A stretch of 64,000 nucleotides of DNA from Talinum fruticosum (Eukaryota; Streptophyta; Magnoliopsida; Caryophyllales; Talinaceae). The DNA is taken from positions 4,529,501-4,593,500 of the forward strand of contig JAITYX010000046.1 of NCBI GenBank assembly GCA_021018815.1, read 5' to 3'. Below, piece by piece: positions 11,170 to 22,332 of this stretch (position 1 is the stretch's first letter; the number at the start of each line of letters is the position of its first letter). The translations under genes and the position numbers were made by a program. Below the pieces are notes generated by a model that saw only the letters and a list, made by a program, of their open reading frames with translations, searched no databases and was not told where the DNA came from.

Positions 11170-12705
11170 CGGAATCCTTTTTGAAAAGGTTTGAGTAGGA
11201 ATTAGATTCTACCTCCTCCTTAAAACCAAGTCCTTCTTTTCCGAAGGAGACACACTAAGAGCCTAAAAGCATGTCAAGGTTTTTCTAACCTTGAGTAAAT
11301 TTCAAAACATGTTCTTGAGACTAATTGAGCTTTTGTTTCAGATTCTCACTTTCTCTTCTGAGTGACTCAAACTCAGCCTCACTAGCTTGAATACTAGTCT
11401 TGAGTTCTCTTAGAGTAAGTCTCAGCTTTTCCAATTCATTTTTCAAACCAATACTCTCGAAGTAAGAGACTCAAGTTTTTCTTTAAATTGAGAAGAATCA
11501 GAATTGGACTTTTTTTCCAAAGTATAAATATATTTTTCTAAATCAACTTTGGAGAACTTAAGAAAGTATTCAATTACCTCTTAAGGATTTGTCTCCTTAA
11601 TGTCCGAGTTGTCATAATCCGACTCGGATCCAGACTTCCGAGTCTATTAGTGCCATCGGACACTTTGAGTCATCAAAATCTTCATCTTCTTCAGATGAGT
11701 TTTCATCACTCCTTGTGGCCATCATAGCCTTCTTCTTCTTTCTGTCCCTTTTTCTCCTTGGACAGTCTTTGACTATGTGATCTTTATCGCCACATTAAAA
11801 ACAGTCGAGCTCTTAGTTAAAGATAACTTTGAAAGGGAGGAATATTTACCTTTTCTATCCTTCTTATCTTTCTTATAGAACTCTTCTCTTGGCCTCTTAT
11901 CCTATTTCTTGTGCTTCATCATTCTTTTGAAGCCTCAAGCACCGAGTCCCATGGGATCTTCTTCCGAATCCGAGGAACTCGGATTTTCTCCTCTCGCTTT
12001 CGAGGCCTTCACCGCAATGTTCTTTTTGGTGGTGACCTCGACATCCTCTTCTTCCGGATGGATTTCATGGGTTAGTAACTTCCCAATCAGTTCGTCCGGC
12101 TTTAGCCGAGAGAGGTTCGGAGCTTCCTCGATGGCTGTCACCTCAGGACCCCATCTTCTCTTTGGTAGACTTCTTAGAATTTTTCTGCACATTTCTTCAT
12201 GAGAAATCTTTCTACCCGTAGATTTAAGATTGTTTGTAATCTTAGTAAAGCATATAAACATCCGAGTGATGTTTTCGTCTGGCTCCATCTTGAACAGCTC
12301 ATATTTGTGAATATATTGACTTATCTTCGCTTGTCTCACTTGGCTTATTGCTTTATATGTGTTGACAAGAGTGTCCCACGCTTCTTTAGTTGTGTCACAA
12401 ACCGACACTCTATTGTATTCTTTTGAACCGATGGCGCACATTAGAATGTTCATTGCTTTAAAGTTCCTTCCGAACTTTTTCGACTCTTCATTGGTGTACT
12501 CAAACTTTGCTTTAGGTACGGGTCTTGTATCTTCCATCTTCATTGGAATGTAATTACTTTCTTGTATGATGTTCCGGACATCTTCATAGTGGTCCAAGCA
12601 AAAAGCATTCCATTAGCTTCTTCTAGTGCACGAAATTTGATCCTTTGAATTTAGGTGGTCTGCTGGAAGATCTTCCTTCATCGAACACTCGTTGTTCCGA
12701 GCCAT
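11170..12705 (-). pseudogene. gag of element A
   Basis: The start ATG at 12705 (MARNN) is followed by a frameshift, then a long open stretch (12597-11935) reading LDHYEDVRNIIQESNYIPMK, FGRNFKAMNILMCAIGS and CRKILRSLPKRR, the copia-type gag (UBN2-like) domain. A CCHC zinc knuckle lies near 11811-11766 (CGDKDHIVKDC), with its second residue block broken by a TAA stop. A charged, probably coiled-coil region follows to about 11170. It would form the virus-like particle and package RNA, but is inactive. Confidence 0.85.
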
Positions 12706-12748
12706 CTCGATCATTAGACCATTGGATTGTTAGATCCTTTCTAAAAGG

Positions 12749-12765
12749 CTAGGCTCGATACCAAT
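12749..12765 (-). other. primer-binding site of element A
   Basis: On the minus strand the LTR end (AACATTCA) is followed by TTGGTATCGAGCC. This is one base from TGGTATCAGAGC, the usual plant copia site complementary to initiator methionine tRNA. Confidence 0.8.
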
Positions 12766-13344
12766 TGAATGTTTGCTCTTGGAGAGTCTTAGTCATCCTA
12801 GAGAGGGGATGAATAGGGTGATGAGGAAATTTTAACAAACTTGGAAGATTTAAGCTTTGAAGAGAATGAACTAGACAATCTGAGTTTAGATTGGACTCGT
12901 AAAAGTGTAAACACAGATATACATGGAAACCCTCCTGGGGCAGTAAAACCACGCACAATGCTAGTCCAAGCACCAAGTCAAATCCACTATTTTGAATCCA
13001 CAAAATACAAGCACACTAACTCAACCAGAATTGCTCCCTTAAAAATTCCTTACAAAGTTTTCCTAGACTCGAAATTTCCCTAATCTGATCTAGTACTTCC
13101 TAACCGAGGTAACCTTTACAGCTAGGGACAACCGAGCTTAGTTAACCCTTACAGCTCAGCCAAAGGACCTTAGTCGAAAGTAAGAAAGAGTATGTAACTT
13201 ATTACAAGACTTTACAACTCGTAAAGTAAGAATTACAAGTTGGGAGTTGTAAGTAGAAGATTAAATATGAATATAATGAATTTTACTTAAGTAAGTGTAT
13301 CAACAATAATTCCAAGCAATCTTCAAGTCTTGAGAGTTGGCTTC

Positions 13345-13353
13345 TATTTATAG
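13345..13353 (-). promoter_or_regulatory. LTR TATA box, element A
   Basis: The minus strand reads ATCTATAAATAGAAGCC, the same core promoter as in the LTRs of element B (ATCTATAAATA-AAGCC). Confidence 0.65.
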
Positions 13354-13872
13354 ATGACCAAGCAGATTAGCCGTTGTGACTAATTTCTGAACGTAAGTCC
13401 TTTGTGACCATTGTAACGGTTGTTCCGGGTCGCTCGTAAAAGATCCGTTGAGATGTGAACATTGTGAAATGGCTCTTGACTCCTAAAGGTGCTCCAATCA
13501 GCTAGTGGTGTCTCGAAAAGTAAGGTAGAAACCACCATTCAGCTTAGCGTTGAAGTTTTCTAGTTTTGGAAACAGACAACCCTAACACAGCTGTCCGGGC
13601 CTTGTTCAAAAGTAGAAAAGCCATGTCTCGCCGATGATTAACAGACTTGAAGTCGGTTACTTTTGTAATTCAAAAATAAGATCACCTCGTTTGGATAACC
13701 TACAAAAGTAAATCATTTTGGATCTCAAAATATAAAATACTTTGGTCCAAGATTAGGCATAGATAATAATTTAATTAGGATAATTAAGTGCATAATTATC
13801 TCAGGCCTAGAAGAGTGGAATTTTCTCGAGTCTAATATTCATTATACTCAAATTCCATCGAGTCCGTCCTAA

Positions 13873-13877
13873 GAAAG
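13873..13877. other. target-site duplication of element B, left copy
   Basis: GAAAG immediately precedes the TG of the 5' LTR and is repeated at 23909-23913. The flanks rejoin: ...GTCCTAA before, and ATCAAG after, match the uninterrupted left LTR of element A near 4600 (GTCCTAAGAAATATCAAG). Confidence 0.9.
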
Positions 13878-15455
13878 TGAAGACTCAGTACACTACTCAA
13901 TACTTTTCCGAGTTGTATAAATGGAATCGAGTATAACAATCTCATGCCTATAAAGTTTTTATTCCAAGGCATTCTCTCGTATCTCGAAACTTATTTGAGT
14001 AAAATAGTATCTTTTCTAAGTGATACAGCTCTTACTTATTATATTTCTTGCTTATCCGTAGCTGACTCGTAAAACTCGGTTATTTGTTCCGAGTCCAAGC
14101 ATCACTCAGTCTTATCGCAGATTGAATAGACCAAGTATTTCGTCTTTTCTCACTCGTAATCGACTTGTGGTTATAAGTCCTATTTTGTAATAGTCAGTAT
14201 TTTTAGCTTGTTTCATGCTTAGTCTATATCAAGTTAATTCACTCGATATTCTTTATCGAACTTGATTCTTCGCTTAGACTAAGTTAGATGGAATTCGAGT
14301 ATCATGGATATTGGACTCGTAAAATTCCATTTCATTTCCGACTCGAGATAATCAGTTGGTTTATTTATCGTAATTATTTTATTACTCGTGTCTAATCTTG
14401 GCCCAAAGTATTTTATACATTTAGAACCAAAATTAATTTACTTTTGTAGGTTATTCAATCGAGGATACACTTTTCAAACTACAAAAGTAATCGGCTTCGT
14501 AATGTCAAATCACCAGCCAGACATGGCTCCTCACCTTCTCTCGCTTCAGTCCCGATAGATTGTGTCGGGGATGTCTGTTTCCAAATCTGGAAAACTGGAA
14601 CGCCAAGCTTAACGGTGGTTTGCACCTTATCTTTCAAGACACCGCTAATGGTTTTGGGACTTCTAAGAAGAGTTAAACCGTTGTCCAACGTTCATATTAC
14701 AACGGATACTTTCGAGTGACTCGTAAAGCTTCTATCAAAGGTCACAGAGTACTCTCGGTCAGCGAGATGAAGATAACGGCTATTCTGCCCGGTTATCTAT
14801 AAATAAAAGCCATCTCACAAGACTTGAAGAGAGACGAACATATTGCTAATACACATACTTGCTCAAAGTCGTTTTACTTACTTTCAATCTTCAACTTACA
14901 ACTCCCACTCTGTAATTCTTTACTTTCCGAGTTGTAAGGTCTTGTACTCGATTACAAACTCTTTCTTACATTCTCTCGTAAGGTCCCTTGACTAAGCCGT
15001 AAGGGTTAACTCGGCTTAGTTGTCCCTAGCTGTAAGGGTTATCTCAGCTAGGAAGTACTAGATCGGATAAGGGAATTTCCGAGTCTAGGAAAACTTGTAT
15101 AGAGTTGTCTAAGGGAACAACTCGGGTTCGGTCAGTTCACGGTATTTTGTGGACTCAAAATAGTGAATTTGACTTCGTGTCCGGATTGACACGGTCCGTG
15201 GTTTTCTGCCCCAGGAGGGTTTCCACGTAAATTCTAAGTGTTATCGTTCCGAGTTCATTTTAGACTCGGACGGTTTTACTGCTCTTGCTCTTTTCGCTTG
15301 ATAGCCTTCGAGTCCAATCTTTTCCGACCCTATTGATAGACTCGGAATCTGTCTCTGTCTAGTTTTTGACAGAAGAGGGAAGTTTCCACGAAAAACTTCT
15401 ATCACCCTATTCACCCCCTTTAGGGTGACTCAGATTCTCCCCGAGCAAACCTTCA
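13878..15455 (+). repeat. 5' LTR of element B
   Basis: It starts TGAAGACTC and ends CCTTCA. It holds U3 with GAGTGACTC motifs (14714), a TATA box at 14797-14805 and a CT-rich leader. It pairs with the LTR at 22333-23908. Confidence 0.93.
14797..14805 (+). promoter_or_regulatory. LTR TATA box, element B
   Basis: CTATAAATA, conserved in the 3' LTR at 23253-23261. A palindromic GAGTGACTC element lies about 80 bases upstream in both LTRs. Confidence 0.7.
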
Positions 15456-15472
15456 ATTGGTATTAGAGCCTA
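15456..15472 (+). other. primer-binding site of element B
   Basis: ATTGGTATTAGAGCC directly follows the LTR, one base from the plant copia consensus TGGTATCAGAGC (initiator methionine tRNA). Confidence 0.85.
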
Positions 15473-15513
15473 GCCTTTCGGAAAGGATCTAACAATCCAA
15501 AGGTTTAAAGATC

Positions 15514-17056
15514 AAATGGCTCAAAACACCTGGAGAGTTCGATGAAGGAAGATCTTCCAACAGGCCACCAAAATTCAAAGGATCAAACTTTGGGCACTTG
15601 GAAGAAGCTTATGGAATGTTTTCTTATGGATCATGATGAAGAGGTATGGGAAATCATACAACAAGGAAACTACATTCCAATGAAGACAGATGAATTCAGA
15701 ATCCTTCCGAAGACAAAGGCTGAGTTCACACCAAGAGAAGCAGAGAAGTTCGGAAAGAATTTCAAAGCAATGAACATCCTTATGTGCGCCATAAGCTCGG
15801 AAGAATATAATCGAGTCTCCGCTCGTGACTCTGCTAAAGAGGTATGGGATACTTTAGTCACCACCTACGAAGGTACAAGTCGGGTAAGACAAGCAAAGAT
15901 CGGTCGAGTATCTTCATAAATATGAGCTTTTCAAAATGGAGCCAGAGGAGAACATTACTCGGATGTTCATTCGCTTCACCGAGATTACCAACAATCTCAA
16001 ATCTCCGGGAAAGAAAATTTCCCATGAAGAAATGTGCCGAAAAATTCTCGAAGCCTACCCAAGAGACGATGGGGTCCGAAGGTGACTCGCCATAGAGGAG
16101 GCTCGGAACCTTTAACTCTTAAAGCCGGACGAGCTCATCGGAAAGCTTCTAACTCATGAGATACATCTAGAAGAAGAGGATGCTGAGGGCGTACCAAAAG
16201 AAACTTAGCACCGAAAGCCTCAAAATCCAAAGAAGCAAATTTGAGCTCTTCCGACTCGGAAGGCGATCCCATGGCACTCATTGCAAGAGGCTTCAAGAGA
16301 ATGATGAAGCACAAAAGATGGGACAAAAGGCCAAAAGAGGAATTCTACAAGAAAGATAAGAAAGACAGAAAAGGTAAGTTTACTTCCCCGTCTAAATTTT
16401 CTTTGACTAAGAATTCTGGTTGTTTCGAATGTGGCAGCAAAGACCACATAGTCAAGGATTGTCCAAAAAGGAAAAGGGACAGAAAGAAGAAGAAAGCCAT
16501 GATGACAACATGGAGCGATGAGGATTCATCGGAAGATGATGAGGACTCGGATGGCTCGAAATGTCCGATGGCAATTTCGATTCGGAACCGAACAGAGTCG
16601 GACTCGGACTCGGACAATGAGGAAACAAATCCTCGGGAGGTAATCGAATACTTTCTTAAATTCTCCAAAGTTGATTTAGCTAAGTATATTTTTACTTTGG
16701 AAGAAAAGTCCAATTCGATTCTTCTCAATTCAAAGAACAACTTGAGTCAATCACTTCGAGAGCACTTCTTTGAAAAATGAATTAGAAAAGCCGAGACTCT
16801 CATTCGAGAGAACTCAAGACTAGTGCTCAATCTAATGAGACCGAGTCCGAGCTGCTCAGGAAAGAAAATGAGCAACTAAAAAGGAAGCTCACTGAGACTC
16901 AAGATCTCGGTTTTAAAGTTTACTCAAGGTCGAAGAACCTTGACATGCTCTTAGGATCACAATGTGTCTCTTTTCGAAAAGAAGGTCTTGGTTTCAACAA
17001 AGAGGAAAAATATAATTCCTACTCGGAATTGTTCAAAAGGATTCCGAAGCTGTAAA
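15514..17056 (+). pseudogene. gag of element B
   Basis: The start is taken at ATG 15514 (MAQNT); frame is lost at about 15590 and regained at GTWKKLMECF. The copia gag domain is open at 15590-15919 (NYIPMK, KNFKAMNILMCAISS, VWDTLVTTYEG). Two later frame breaks, at 15905 and 16086, are each a single extra base that makes CGAG from CAG and CTCG from CTG. The CCHC zinc knuckle is intact (CFECGSKDHIVKDC, 16425-16466), followed by a basic run, an acidic-serine run (ESDSDSDNEE) and a coiled-coil-like tail. Role: particle formation and RNA packaging. Confidence 0.88.
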
Positions 17057-17284
17057 GTTCGGGAAAGCTGAGCACGGTCCCATTTACGTAAATGAAGGGA
17101 GGACTAAGCCCAGAACTATTTACAAAAAGAAACCATTCTCTCCTGTTTCAAAAGGAAAGGTTTTCAAAAAGAAAGAGACACAGACTCAGTTCTCGAGAAG
17201 AAGACTCGAGAATCCGACAAAACCCAAAGTCATTCAAATCGGGTTCCGAAACACCTTCTTCCTCGAAAAGGACCACAGTAAGGA

Positions 17285-20200
17285 ATGTTACTGGGTTCGT
17301 TAGAGGAAGTGAGAAGGGTTAGATTCTCTCTGTTTTTGCGAGTCACTCGGAAAAGATCAAAAGGACATGGGTACCTGGACAGCGGATGTTCACGACACAT
17401 GTTAGGTGACCAAGGACTCTTTTCCGAGCTAGAATCATACAAAGGAGGAAAAGTGACTTTTGGAGATGACAGCAAAGGCAAGATAGTGGGTATTGGCAAG
17501 ATTGAAAATGGAAGCAGTCTGGTGAGCCCAGTCTACCTTGTTAAAGGACTAAAATACAATCTACTTAGCATCTCCTAGCTATGCGACAAAGGTCGGGAGG
17601 TAAGATTCACTCAATCTAAGTGCTACATCTCGGATGAGACCACCAAAGAGATAAAGCTCTCGGGTAAGAGATCCGGTAACACTTATATCATTCCTCTTTC
17701 GACCCAAGCCAGAATTTATCCTGCTTAAAAGCATCTCTTCATGATGATTCATGGTCTTGGCATCGTAGATTAGGTCATATTAGCATGCATACTATCAAAA
17801 GCTAGCATCTCATAGTCCGGTTAGAGGTTTACCTAACCGTGTCTTTGAGAAAGACAAAGTTTGTGAAGCATGTACAAGGGGAAACAGGTCGGATCCTCAT
17901 TCAAATCTCTCAAGACTGTTTCGACATCAAAGGTGCTTGAACTGCTACATATGGATTTATGTGGTGAAATTCCAGTGAAAAGCCTCGGAGGTAAATCCTA
18001 CATTTTTGTCATTATTGATGACTTTTCAAGATTTACCTGGGTGTATTTTCTCAAGCATAAAAATGAAGCCTTCAAAGAGTTCAGCAAGCTCCGTAGAAAG
18101 ATTCAAGTTGAGTCTCGGACTCGGATTCAAAAGATTCGAACCGACCATGGAAGGGAGTTCGACTACTCGGAATTCTCGAGTTCCGCGATCGGAATGGAAT
18201 CGCTCACAACTTCTCGAGCACCAAGAACTCCTCAACGGAATGGAGTAGTAGAGAGAAAGAACAGAACCCTTGAAGAAATAGCAAGGACAATGATGATTGA
18301 ACACAATTTGCCTTACTATTTCCGGGTCCGAGGCGATCAACACAGACTAACTACACTTTGAACGGATGCCTCATCGGACCCATTCTAAAGAAAACACCCT
18401 ATGAGCTCTATAAAGGGAAGAAGCCAAACATCTCATACTTTAAGCCCTTTGGTTGCAAGTGTTTTATTCACAATAATGGTAAGAATCACCTGACCAAGTT
18501 TGATGCCAAGTCGGATGAAGGTATTTTTCCAGGTTACTCTTCTCATAGTAAAGCTTATCGTGTCTTTAACAAAAGCACTAACAAAGTGGAAGAAAGCATC
18601 CACGTAGTATTTGATGAGTTTGAACAGGAGAAGCCAAGTGAGTCATCATACTCGGACCTAAAGCTCGGTAGAGATAATGACGAAGCCGAGACTACAAAGA
18701 CTTAGACTCAACTCCGCTCAAAATGAGGTCACTCGAACGAGGAAACTCGGAATGCGACAACTCAAGAGCTCACTCTGAATGAACAAGACAATGAAGAAGA
18801 TCACTCGGAACAAGATCAAGTGGTTCAACCCACAAACCTGGTGAATCAAAAACTGGTAAAGCATTCAAATTTACTTCCAGTCATCCCCAAGAAAACATCA
18901 TTTCGATATCAACAAGTGGGGTAAGAACTCGTTCCTCTCTACATAATCTATGTGTATTCATTGCATTCATTTCATTAACCGATCCCAAAAATGCACTAGA
19001 GGCCCTTAATGAACCTGAATGGGTAGAGGCCATGCAAGAGGAACTCAATCACTTCGAGAGAAACCAAGTCCGGACTCGACCAACCAACCATCTAACCACC
19101 CGGTTATAGGAACCAAATGGGTTTTCAAGAACAAGCTAGATGAGGGTGGAGTGGTAGTCGAAACAAGGCTAGACTTGTGGCTCAATGTTACAATCAAGAA
19201 GAAGGAATTGATCGTGGGGAAACCTTTGCACCAGTAGCTGAATTGAAGCCATTAGAATACTCGTTGGCATTTGCATCCAAGCATGCATATTAAACTATAT
19301 CAAATGGATGTTAAGTGCGCGTTTCTCAATGATTTTATTGAAGAAGAAGTCTATGTCGAGCAGCCTCCTGGTTTTGAAAACTCATAATTTCCAAATCATG
19401 TTTTCAAACTTCAAAAGGCTGTCTATGGTCTTAAACAAGCACCTCGAGCTTGGTATGAAAGACTGAGTAGCTTCTTGGTCCAAAATGATTTTAAAAGAGG
19501 TCGGATCGACAAGACTCTCTTCACAAAGACCAAAGGGAAAGATTTCCTTACTGTTCAAATCTATGTTGATGATATTATTTTCGGTGTTACTAATGAGTTT
19601 CTATGCCGAGAATTTTCCGAGTTGATGAGTCAAGAATTCCAAATGAGTATGATGGGAGAACTCAATTTCTTCCTTGGGTTACAAATCAAACAAGACAAAG
19701 ATGGAATCTTTGTTCATCAATCAAAGTACACCAAGGAACTGCTGAAGAAATACAAACTTCAAGATGCAAAGCACGCATCTACCCCTATGAGCGACGAGTA
19801 TAAAGCTTGACTCGGATGAGAAAGGTAAAGCAATAGATCGAAACTCTATCGAGGTATGATTGGATCTTTGCTATATCTTACTTCCAGCGAAGCCGGATAT
19901 AATGTTCGAGTGTTTGCCTATGCGCAAGATTTCAAGCTAACCCAAAAGAATCACATCTCACTGCGGTGAAAAGAATATTCGGATATCTTGCAGGTACTCG
20001 GAATTTAGGTCTATGGTATTCCGGAGACTCGGAACCGACTCTTACTGGATACTCGGACGCGGACTACGTAGGATACAAAGTTGATCGAAAGAGCACATCC
20101 GGAGCTTGCCAATTTACGGGTCAATCCCTAATATCTTGGCACTCAAAGAAGCGGAACTCGGTAGCTCTATCAACTGCTGAAGCTGAATATATTACAGCTG

Positions 20201-20504
20201 GAGCCTGTTGCGCTCGGATTCTATGGATTAAGCAACACTTGAAGGATCTTGGACTATTCCTCAACTCGGTTCCAATCAAGTGTGACAGCCAAGCGCAATC
20301 AGCATCACCAAGAATCCTGTCCAAGCACTCGAAAACAAAGCATATCGAAGTCGGATATCACTTCCTACGTGATCACTCGAAAAAGGTGATATTGAACTTG
20401 AGTTTATTCCTACTAACCTTCAATTGGCTGATATCTTTACGAAGCCTCTTGGTGAAGATCAGTTTTGTTTTATTCGGAATGAGCTTGGTATGTTAAATGC
20501 TTAA
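17285..20504 (+). pseudogene. pol of element B: protease, integrase, RT, RNase H
   Basis: The protease has the intact motif YLDSGCSRHM (about 17370-17400). The GAG-pre-integrase block is near 17755 (WHRRLGH). Integrase at 17870-18360 contains HMDLCGEIPV, the second aspartate in KIRTDHGREFD and the glutamate in GVVERKNRTLEE. RT at about 19010-19810 contains VIGTKWVFKNKLDE, MDVKCAFLND and the YVDD box at 19562-19573. RNase H at 19966-20504 contains GYSDADYVG and STAEAEY, and ends GMLNA with a stop at 20502. At least six frame or stop lesions separate these. The key catalytic residues seen are all present, so decay looks recent or partly artefactual. Confidence 0.9.
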
Positions 20505-21130
20505 TCATATGGTATCCATTGCATAATTTTGTGTTATGTGTTTTCACTTTTAATAACCATTAGCTCAGTTGATTCGGTGATACTTGGGATGGTAGTTATT
20601 TCGTGTTTCGAGTCACTCGAAACCATTCCGAGTCAAACTCGGACATAGAGAAACTTGGACTTCAAATTTTCTGAAACTATCTCTAGAACAGTGGAGAGTT
20701 TCGGATCATATTTTCAAAATCTTTCTCTCTCTCTCTCGAGCGCTGTGATCAGATTTTAGCCATGGATTTTTAACCGCTGGAATCTTAACCATTGAAGAGA
20801 ACCGTCACACCGGTCTTTGGTGACTGATGGACAAGCCGAGTCGAACGGAGTTATACTTAACGGATAGTTGACGGGCGCGCTTATTTTCTATAAATAGCGT
20901 CTATTCATCTTCGTCTCGGTACTCTAAACTCCATCTCTCACAAACGAAACCTCTCGAGGAAGATTACTACGTGAACAATCATCCTTGAACGTCTGCAAGC
21001 ATCGAAGAAGCCATCTCTCGTAAGTTTCGACTGCTCTCATCCTTTTCTTCTACATCTTTTTCGTTTCTTCTCTTCTACCTCTTTTTCTCTTTCCTACTCG
21101 AAAGTTTCATCTTTCCTTCCTTCTTTCAAT
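20505..21130 (+). promoter_or_regulatory. pol-ORF3 spacer with candidate internal promoter, element B
   Basis: The spacer holds, in order: a perfect odd-centred palindrome at 20605-20623 (arms GTTTCGAGT and ACTCGAAAC), a CACACCGGTCT block near 20810, a TATA box CTATAAATAG at 20888-20897, and a leader of 240 bases to the ORF3 ATG. The leader contains a GTAAGT donor (21020) and an AAAG acceptor (21104) around a pyrimidine-rich 85-bp segment. All of these recur in element C, and the palindrome and TATA in A. Promoter function is inferred. Confidence 0.55.
20888..20897 (+). promoter_or_regulatory. internal TATA box upstream of ORF3, element B
   Basis: CTATAAATAG, 234 bases before the ORF3 ATG at 21131, followed by CTATTCATCTTCGTCTCG, which is shared almost exactly with element C. 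Confidence 0.6.
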
Positions 21131-21925
21131 ATGCCTAAAAGAGGAAACCATCCCGACTTCCGAGTCTCCTCATCTTCCAAAAAGCATCGCACCAATAAGC
21201 CGTAAAGCTCAACCCCTTCCAAACCCATTGTCACCCAAAGCACCTTGTGCTGGATAACAAGTTCTTTCCAACAACCAAATTCTCTTGGTTGTCCCACATA
21301 CAAACCAGCTGGAGCATACAACTTCATGTGCTTTAGCGAGTTCATCTATCCCGAACTCGTTTCGAGTTCTACACTCACCTCACCTACTCCGAAAATGTTC
21401 TAACCTCTAGGGTTCGGAACATCACCGTTCGTCTAAACACCTCTCTCCTCCACCGCTTGTTCAAGGTCTCCTCTCTTTTCTTGAACAGCAATCCCATTCC
21501 TTTCATCGAAGTCGCCGACGACTTCTTTGAAAAATACGCCAAAGAATTCCCCGAGTCTCGGAAAAACTTTTCGTGACTCGCTTGAAGTCGAAGCTCGTCT
21601 TCGTGCTTTCGCCGATGAGAACCTTTTTCTCACAAAGCATTCCAGGAAGGAGAACCCCAACTCCAAGCATCTCAAAGCTCTCTTCGACATCCTTGAGGGA
21701 TACGAAGTAGACCTCTTCCCTCCATCATTGAGCGGATGGCCGCTGTGCCAGCTCAACTCCAATCCAAGAAGAACACCTCCCTTCCTTTCGGTGCTCTTCC
21801 GACCCTTGTTTTCAAACAATTCCAAGTTCCTCTCCCTCGCACCCAAACGCCGTGTCCGAGGCTGCAGCTTGTTGTCGGCAAGAAGGAACTGCAGGGCTAC
21901 GGATACCGGAGTCTTCTTCTTTCTA
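21131..21925 (+). pseudogene. ORF3 of element B, C-terminally shortened
   Basis: It starts MPKRGNHPDFRVSSSS. Pieces include FSEFIYPELVSSS, then LKHLKALFDILEGYEVDLFP and a KELQGYGYRS block near 21885, followed by T-rich non-homologous sequence. Compared with A and C, B lacks the whole C-terminal coiled coil and acidic/basic tail. Several frameshifts are present. Function is unknown; the position after pol corresponds to the env-like gene of Sireviruses, but no membrane segment or signal peptide is seen. Confidence 0.6.
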
Positions 21926-22008
21926 AAATTTTTTTTCTTTTTGTCCGGACATCTAAGTTGTACTACTTGCTCTTTTCTTCCCTTCTTTTTCTTGATTGTT
22001 TTAGTTGA

Positions 22009-22026
22009 AAGGCAAGGGGGAGAAAT
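22009..22026 (+). other. conserved purine motif upstream of the 3' LTR, element B
   Basis: GAAAGGCAAGGGGGAGAA occurs about 300 bases before the true polypurine tract. Nearly the same motif is present in A (5393-5375) and C (61460-61441). Confidence 0.6.
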
Positions 22027-22318
22027 AGAGAAATAGAGTCGAAAAACTTGTTGTCCTGTTTAGGGGAGTTTTTCGCCCTTTTGAATTTTAATGGACTAAT
22101 GCATTTCATTATTTCGAGTTCATTATTGCTAGCACATTTTTTTTTCTTTTTGAGTTAATGTTAATTACTCAATAAAGCATACTTTACTTTTTGCTCTGTT
22201 ACATTAAGTATTGCTCCGATACATTGAGTATGCCTTACTCATCTCATCTCATGCGCAACCACTTAGAATCAAATTTTTTTACTAACAAAGTTTCGTTTAA
22301 GTATGGAATGCCTTTCAT

Positions 22319-22332
22319 CAAAAAGGGGAGAT
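22319..22332 (+). other. polypurine tract of element B
   Basis: AAAAAGGGGAGAT directly precedes the TG of the 3' LTR. Confidence 0.8.

Larger units (their letters stand above)
12766..13877 (-). repeat. 5' LTR of element A, promoter/end part
   Basis: The LTR begins TGAATG on the + strand, i.e. it ends CATTCA on the minus strand. It runs into the target site of element B at 13873-13877. On the minus strand it carries a TATA box (CTATAAATA at 13353-13345) and the downstream leader. With the second part at 23914-24296 the LTR is 1,495 bp. Confidence 0.85.

Noticed and set aside
21131..21925. ORF3 as a true viral envelope gene
   Set aside because: Position fits the env-like slot, but no signal peptide, membrane helix or cysteine-rich ectodomain is visible in any of the three copies.
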